Source of the DNA: Ailanthus altissimus
Lineage: Eukaryota; Streptophyta; Magnoliopsida; Sapindales; Simaroubaceae
Length of the DNA stretch: 64,000 nt
Direction: 5' to 3'
NCBI GenBank assembly: GCA_946807835.1
Contig: OX327699.1
Location: forward strand, 7,495,001-7,559,000
In this document: piece after piece, positions 58,351 to 64,000 of the stretch
How the letters are laid out: each line of letters begins with the position of its first letter
How positions within the stretch are numbered: the first letter of the stretch is position 1
Notes under the pieces: generated by a model
Told to the model about the DNA's origin: nothing
What the model saw: only the letters and a program-made list of their open reading frames with translations
Database searches by the model: none
Position numbers and translations under genes: made by a program

Positions 58351-60178
58351 GATGGGGCGTAATCCAAGAATTACTAGAAGTGCTGATACTGTGAATGAGA
58401 GTACTTCAGGAGAAAACCCTGCTACCATCCAAAATATTGTTTAAGCAGTGAATAATGTGCTTCAACAACAACGACCCAAAGCAGACCATAATGATAAATT
58501 CCATGTTATTGAGCAATTCAGAAAATTGCAACCACCATCATTTGAAGGCTCAAAAGACCCGCTGGTTGCTGAGGAGTAGATCCGTGAGTTGGAAAAGATA
58601 TTCAGCCTCCTCGAATGTTCAGATTCACATAAAGTAAGTTGTGCCACTTACATGCTTAAGGAGGGAGCCAGTCATTGGTGGGAGATGACCATGCGGACAC
58701 TGAATATTGATAAGAACAAGATAACATGGGAAAGATTCAAGGAAGTATTTAATGAAAAATACTTTCCCCAGTCCCTAAGAGATGAGAAAGAGGCAGAATT
58801 TATCCACCTTACTCAGGGCAAAATGTCAGTAACAGAATATGAGAGGAAGTTTGAGGAGTTGTCTAGGTTTGCTCCCCACTTAGTAGACACAGAAGCACGT
58901 AAGGCCAAGAGGTTTCAGATGGGTCTTAAACTAGAAGTGAGAAAGTTACTCTCTGTCCTTGATTTACAGACATATAGTGCAGTAGTACAGAGGGCTGAAA
59001 TATTAGCAAGGGATGAAGAATTGGCAGCACCATCTGAGTTCAAACATGTGGGTTATCATCGATCAGAAAAGAGACCCTGGGTTAAAAATAATCATAAAAA
59101 GTTTGACAGGTGGAAAGGAAAGAAGAGGCAGAGGAATGATGACATTGAAAAGAAGGATTTTCCATTATGCGATACATGTGGGAAACAACATAGAGGGGTG
59201 TGTTTTAGGAAGAGTGGAGCTTGTTTTAAGTGTGGAAAGACTGGTCATTTTATTCAGAATTGTCCAGAGATGAAGAATGATCAGGGAGGATTTAAAAAAG
59301 ATCAGAAAGCTCAAGCAAGAGTTTATGCTCTTACCAGAAAAGAAGCAGATGATTCACCTTCTGTGGTGACAGGTACAATTTCCATATCTGGCCAGCATGG
59401 TTTAACTCTTTTTGATTCGGGTTCTACCCATTCATTTGTATCCCATGCATTTGTTAGTAATATGGGGGTTATGCCAGAACCTTTGGGTGTAGATTTATAT
59501 GTTGCAACTCCTTCTGGAGATTTGATGTGTGCTACAAATGTGGTAAAATCATGTAAAATTGAAATAGGAGATAAGGTGCTACAAGCAGATTTGATTATCT
59601 TGAATATGTATGATTTTGATGTTATATTTGGCATGGATTGGTTGTCTATGTACCATGCTAATGTTAAATGCTTTGAGAAAGAAGTTGTTTTCCAACCACC
59701 CGGGGAGCCTGAGTTTAGTTTTATTGGTTCTAAGTTATGTTCTTTGCCAAAAGTAATATCTGCTTTACAAGCTTGGAAAAGTCTTAAGAAGGGTTGTCAG
59801 TGTTTCTTAGCGACTGTAGTGGATACAAAGAAAGAAGAAATGAAAATTCAAGATGTTCCAGGGGTGAATGAGTTTATAGATGTATTCCCTGAAGATTTAC
59901 CTGGAGTTCCACCAGATAGAGAGATTGAATTCACTATAGAACTTCTGCCAGGAACCAGTCCTATATCTAAAACACCTTATCGTATGGCACCAGCAGAGCT
60001 TAAAGAGTTGAAGGAACAGCTATGTGAGTTACTTGAGAAGGGGTTTATTCGCCCGAGTGTTTCACCTTGGGGTGCTCCAGTTCTTTTTGTTAAGAAGAAA
60101 GATGGTTCAATGAGATTATGTATTGACTATCGAGAATTGAACCGTGTGACTGTAAAGAATAAATATCTACTTCGCTAG
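58351..60178 (+). pseudogene. Gag, protease and start of reverse transcriptase of Ty3 element H
   Basis: The frame starts at MGRNPRITRSADTVNES (58351). It has two in-frame nonsense codons (TAA 58442, TAG 58577) and is then open to 60178. Domains: Retrotrans_gag ([36 protein letters not shown]), a zinc knuckle [14 protein letters not shown] at 59223 preceded by [13 protein letters not shown], and protease ([15 protein letters not shown] at 59409; [15 protein letters not shown]). The N-terminal third of reverse transcriptase follows ([45 protein letters not shown]). It ends at NKYLLR and a TAG, before the catalytic YxDD block. After 60178 the sequence is unrelated, so the rest of pol is lost by truncation. 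Confidence 0.85.
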
Positions 60179-61390
60179 TCGGAAGATGAAACCTCATGGA
60201 TTATAGGGGAAGTAACCTCAACAATAGCTAGAGCCTTCAGAGTAAGAGCCACAAGAGCAGCAATAGTTGAAGTATCAATGGCTAGAGTAATTAAGAATGA
60301 CTCAATAGCTTGTGCAGTAGTGGGATCTAGAGGAAGCTCAACGGTAGGATTAATGACGAAGTTTTCTTCTTGGATACCCAGAGGTTTGGTGGCAAAAGCA
60401 TCATGGGCACTTAAAGTTACACCTTGAATCACCTCAAGATGGCATCTGACGAAGTCCCTCACTATTGAAGATCAAGATTGGGATAATTCCCCTTGAAAAC
60501 CTTTACATAATAGCAAAAGCCCTCCACCACCCCTAAGCACCGGCCTTGACCCTACCCCTCAGACCAAGCACCTTCAGCCTTTATAGTAAGCTCATCGATC
60601 TGACCGGCCATCTTAAACCTTATTTGCTCAAAAGACTAAGCACCTTCAACTCTCAATAGGTCATAACAAATTTCTCCTCCACCAACATATTCTGCCAAGT
60701 GAACTCTAAGACCCTACTCTATGCAGCTACCATAGAAGCAGGTATCTCCTACTCAAGCAAGGCTTTTTACCTCTCTAGCACATCCCACTTCAGAGGCCTA
60801 TAATTGACTGCCAGTTCCTTTGCCTTTTTTTTAGGCTTGCTTGGTCTCACATTTGGCTTATTAGGTTTTGTGTCAGGCTTGTATGAGGTTCTCCTTGAAC
60901 TATTGAGCATTTAGCAGAATGCGAATAATGTCTATTCGGCAGTGGAAGGAAGCTTAGACCACCTACAAATGCATAAGTACTATAAGAAAGATTTGTCTTA
61001 ATACATCAAAAAGGAAAGTGTGTAGAAAAACTTAAATCCCTTGCAACCCTAACTGTAACATAGAACTTAGTGTTCAAGTCTAAGTTAGTCACTTGATCAG
61101 TCTATGATAGGTCCATATATCTCCCAATATGATACATCATAGGTGGTGCCTCTCACAAAGCAAGTCCCTAGGTATTGCCCTATCCCTACCTAACAAACTT
61201 CCTCCAAGGATGACACCATTAAACTTAAAGCTCCTGCAGATTGCACTAGCATTTAAGGAGACGAGGGGGTGTTGAAGATTGAACAACCTTTCCCACAGGC
61301 ACCAACCCCTCCTCATTGGTCCCTAATCTAGGGTTTTGACCCTAGGCTCCGAATTATTGTGGCCTAAGAGTTAGTCCATTGGGATGGTGT
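60179..61390. other. Unassigned, relatively GC-richer degenerate DNA
   Basis: An open stretch on the minus strand (60175-60462) has a low-complexity Ala/Thr-rich product, FLITLAIDTSTIAALVALT. A further minus-strand piece near 60720-60880 reads NKPNVRPSKPKKKAKELAVN and PLKWDVLER. These may be parts of a retroelement ORF I do not recognise. Stops and frame changes are frequent. I assign no function. Confidence 0.35.
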
Positions 61391-62798
61391 TGTGTATTTT
61401 GTATAAAATAAATCAACACAAGTATACGTTATTGTAATAAGTAATATATGATGAATTAAGTATTGATCCCATAAAGAATGAATTGTATTTTATAAATTAA
61501 GTACTAAAATGATGTTTTTTTACTCTTATCCAAAAAATGATTTAATGCGTATGATTAAGCTACTTAAGTTAAAAGACTTAATTGTGATATTTAACAAACT
61601 AAGTTCACACAATTTGAATTGAATATGATAGATAGGATTACAAACCATCCTTCATTATGCAAATCAACGTAGCAGGATCTCATTTTAGTTATTACACTCA
61701 ATTCATCACAAGCCTCTTTCGATTGTTAAGTGATTATACTTCATTCAATTAAATATCTATATTCTTATGATAATTAAATTTAAAAAAATTCATTAAGTAT
61801 AAGTCTTATAGATCATACATGCCATATGAGTATATCATATCTCACACAAAACTTATGCCTGTTACACTATGATCATGATCAATATGCTTAAGACTCAATA
61901 AATAAATTTCTTTTTCAAGTTTATTTATGTATTTATAGATCAATTTAACTAGTGGTCAGGTAATAAAATTACATTAAACACAAGCATAATGAATATATCA
62001 AAAATTGAGTTCATAACACAAAAATGATAGCCATAATCAATCACCTAATGAGTTCTAGAATGTAATCCTAGATCAACAAAATTAGTTCATGCTTAAATCA
62101 CAAATACTTAAATCCAAAGGAATCAATACATAAGAATTCAACATCTTACAACAAATATAAAAAATAAAGACAAGAAAATTCGTTGTCAAATGCTCTATTT
62201 TTGACCCTTTGATGTTGAATCCTCCTCTTTTACTTTTTGATTCGATCCAAGACTTGTGTTTTTTATTTTGTTCCAAGCTACTCTCCTCATAAATGATAGG
62301 TTTAAGACAAATATATGTGTGTAGGACACTGAATTAGGGTTGTCTTTTTACCTAAGAGTCTAAAATTTCAACAAATATGTCAACTGTTACTGCCCAAGAT
62401 TCAATGTTACGACATTGGGATTTAATGCCTCGGCATTGAATTTTATTAAAGTTATTGACTTCAATGTCGTAGCCCATGCCTCGAGGCTACAATACAGTAG
62501 GTAAATAGCAACTCTTTTATGCACTGTTCATGTCACTATTTATAAGAATTGTTGTATTTTACTATAGCGTACATCACTGTTCATCTCATATTGTTCATGT
62601 CACTATAGCATATATCACTCTTCTCGTATTTTTATCTTTTATCACCTTGTTTGTCTCCGATTTTCTACATTTGAGTTCCTATATTCTTTAAACCTATAAT
62701 TCATCAAAAACATGCATAACTAACTAATTATTTGAGATTAAAGGAGCAAATATTAATATTAGAAGAATAAAAATACTATACCAAATTAAGCACTATCA
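61391..62798 (-). mobile_element. 3' LTR of Athila/Tat-like element F, minus orientation
   Basis: About 1408 bp. On the minus strand it starts TGATAGTGCTTAATTTGG at 62798, right after the polypurine tract AAGTTTGGGGGAGTT (plus 62799-62813). Near the + strand start it has acaagtatacgttattg, which is the same kind of tail as LTR families A and B. A cluster of short motifs (ttacgacattgg, gcctcggcattg, gttcatgtcactat) lies at 62380-62620. The left end (tgtgtattttg) is approximate. Confidence 0.6.
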
Positions 62799-64000
62799 AA
62801 CTCCCCCAAACTTACTGATTTTACTCGTCCTCAAGCAAAGACAAATCAAAAACATTAAAATGAAAATCAAAAGCAGGTTTATAGGTTCATCAATGATCAT
62901 TAATTGGTCTCAAAGTTTGCATTAATTCTATAAATCTCAATGACCTTTAAATACCATGATCAATCAATATATTTAGCTATCATGCTCATTTTACCCTACA
63001 AGTGATTACTTAGTGTGTGCATGATCGTTATTGTTGATTATATGCACCCAGAATAGTTTTTGCATATAAGAATCAATTGATCTCAATGAGATATATATAT
63101 TTATACTCTCCATAGGTTTATTACTCATTTCACTCTCCACTAATGTAGAAACATGCATGGCTAAGAATCGAATAGGACTTTAATAAGCTTGAAATGTATG
63201 GCTATGGTAAAATTGGGATAATATAAATTAATTTTAGGTTTAATCCACACCATAAACATGCATTCATGCTTCCAAATATCAACCCGTTTATCACATCCCA
63301 AAGGAAATTCTCCCAAACTTAATTTCAAGCTTTCTTTGTTGCTCATTTATTTTAAACATTGGAGCATATCCTTTTTTTTATTAACTGAAATTTTTTCTTT
63401 GTAATTCTATATGCACAAACTATACCCCCTCCCACTAAAAACTTAAAACAAACAAAACCATGACTACCATGCTTATAGTGTGAGGGGTGATAATAATGAA
63501 AACTTATTTAAAGGCTTAAGGTATTATTGTGGTTATGGTGGATATACGGATAGGCTCAAAAAGAACAAATGATCCAAAGAATGCCTAAAGTCATCTCTTC
63601 AATCATATATGTCCTAGGATTTCACCTCAAGTAAAAATCAAACAAGTTCTAGAATATTTTTAAGATCTTGTGTGTTCTTATTATGCAAAAAAAAATTTTA
63701 AGTCAAGAACTAATCTACAATAACCAACAACATGCTTAATGAGTTTTAAGTAATCACAAGATAAAAATTACAAATCAGATTAAACATATGAACAAAAATA
63801 GCATTTATTAATTTCTAAGATTTATAATTTTTGCGTTTCATTTTATTATGGACTGATAATCATCTCTAAACCTAAAACAGAAAACAAAACATATAAAAAC
63901 ACAAAAGAAAATACAAACTTCAAACAAAAATATGCAAACATTAAATAAGGTCGTTTGTAAATATGAAAGTGTTTCCCTACCCCAAACCTAATTTAGGCAT
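62799..64000 (-). mobile_element. 3' internal region of element F, running off the window
   Basis: A polypurine tract is followed (minus strand, going right) by non-coding AT-rich DNA containing repeated taagtttggggg-like words, for example at 63315 and 63980 (inverted). This is typical of the untranslated 3' part of Athila/Tat-type elements. No protein domain was recognised. The element must continue beyond 64000. Confidence 0.5.

Noticed and set aside
59323..59634. 103-codon minus-strand open frame
   Set aside because: Antisense shadow of the protease of element H.
60175..60462. 95-codon minus-strand open frame, Ala/Thr-rich
   Set aside because: Starts at the truncation point of H and has low-complexity composition; no family recognised, so it was not called a gene.
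1..64000. A novel defence, biosynthetic or other undescribed multi-gene system
   Set aside because: Apart from the PTB gene, every recognisable coding stretch belongs to a known plant transposon family, and the unassigned stretches have no sustained open frames.

Overview
This is nuclear DNA of a flowering plant, most likely a eudicot. It is AT-rich, has one spliced housekeeping gene, and is otherwise filled with plant LTR retrotransposons (Ty1/copia and Ty3/gypsy) plus a CACTA remnant and a fold-back DNA element. I cannot name the species. Nothing bacterial, organellar or viral is visible, and there are no rRNA, tRNA or CRISPR features.

The only intact protein-coding gene is a polypyrimidine tract-binding protein of the plant PTB3 type at 32.2-39.5 kb on the + strand. 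I reconstructed it from the genomic sequence as 14 coding exons giving 445 residues and four RRM domains. All exon phases join without a break. It has an 11-nt microexon, two in-frame donor sites 27 nt apart next to that microexon, and a 5' UTR intron with a likely GC-AG donor.

Layout from left to right: a degenerate CACTA transposase (1-2.2 kb); solo LTR A1 (2.64-4.02 kb); a minus-strand copia LTR with primer-binding site (4.7-6.4 kb); unassigned AT-rich DNA (6.4-10 kb); a deeply nested retroelement stack (10.0-30.8 kb); a gene-flanking spacer and the PTB gene (30.8-39.5 kb); a spacer to 40.3 kb; a deleted chromovirus (40.3-43.5 kb) and a fragment of a sister copy (44.0-44.8 kb); a deleted minus-strand Ty3 element (45.0-49.0 kb); an Athila/Tat-like Ty3 element whose gag is split by solo LTR A3 (about 49.3-55.3 kb); a long-LTR Ty3 element truncated in reverse transcriptase (55.3-60.2 kb); unassigned degenerate DNA; and the 3' LTR and 3' internal end of another Athila/Tat-like element that runs off the window (61.4-64 kb).

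The stack at 10.0-30.8 kb can be read layer by layer from target-site duplications. The outer copia element D (TSD ATTTT on both sides) has copia element C inserted into its 5' LTR. C has solo LTR A2 in its 3' LTR, solo LTR B1 near the end of pol, and B2 (LTR B) between its protease and integrase regions. B2 holds a short-LTR copia E (TSD GTATT) and a 1.1-kb long inverted-repeat element. The uninterrupted sister LTR of D and of C serves as the empty-site control for the insertion in the other LTR.

All transposon genes here are broken, mostly by deletions and nonsense codons. No complete novel system was found. The observations most worth checking are the PTB splicing architecture, the nesting order, a short GC-rich motif cluster that recurs in unrelated LTR families, and the fold-back element.
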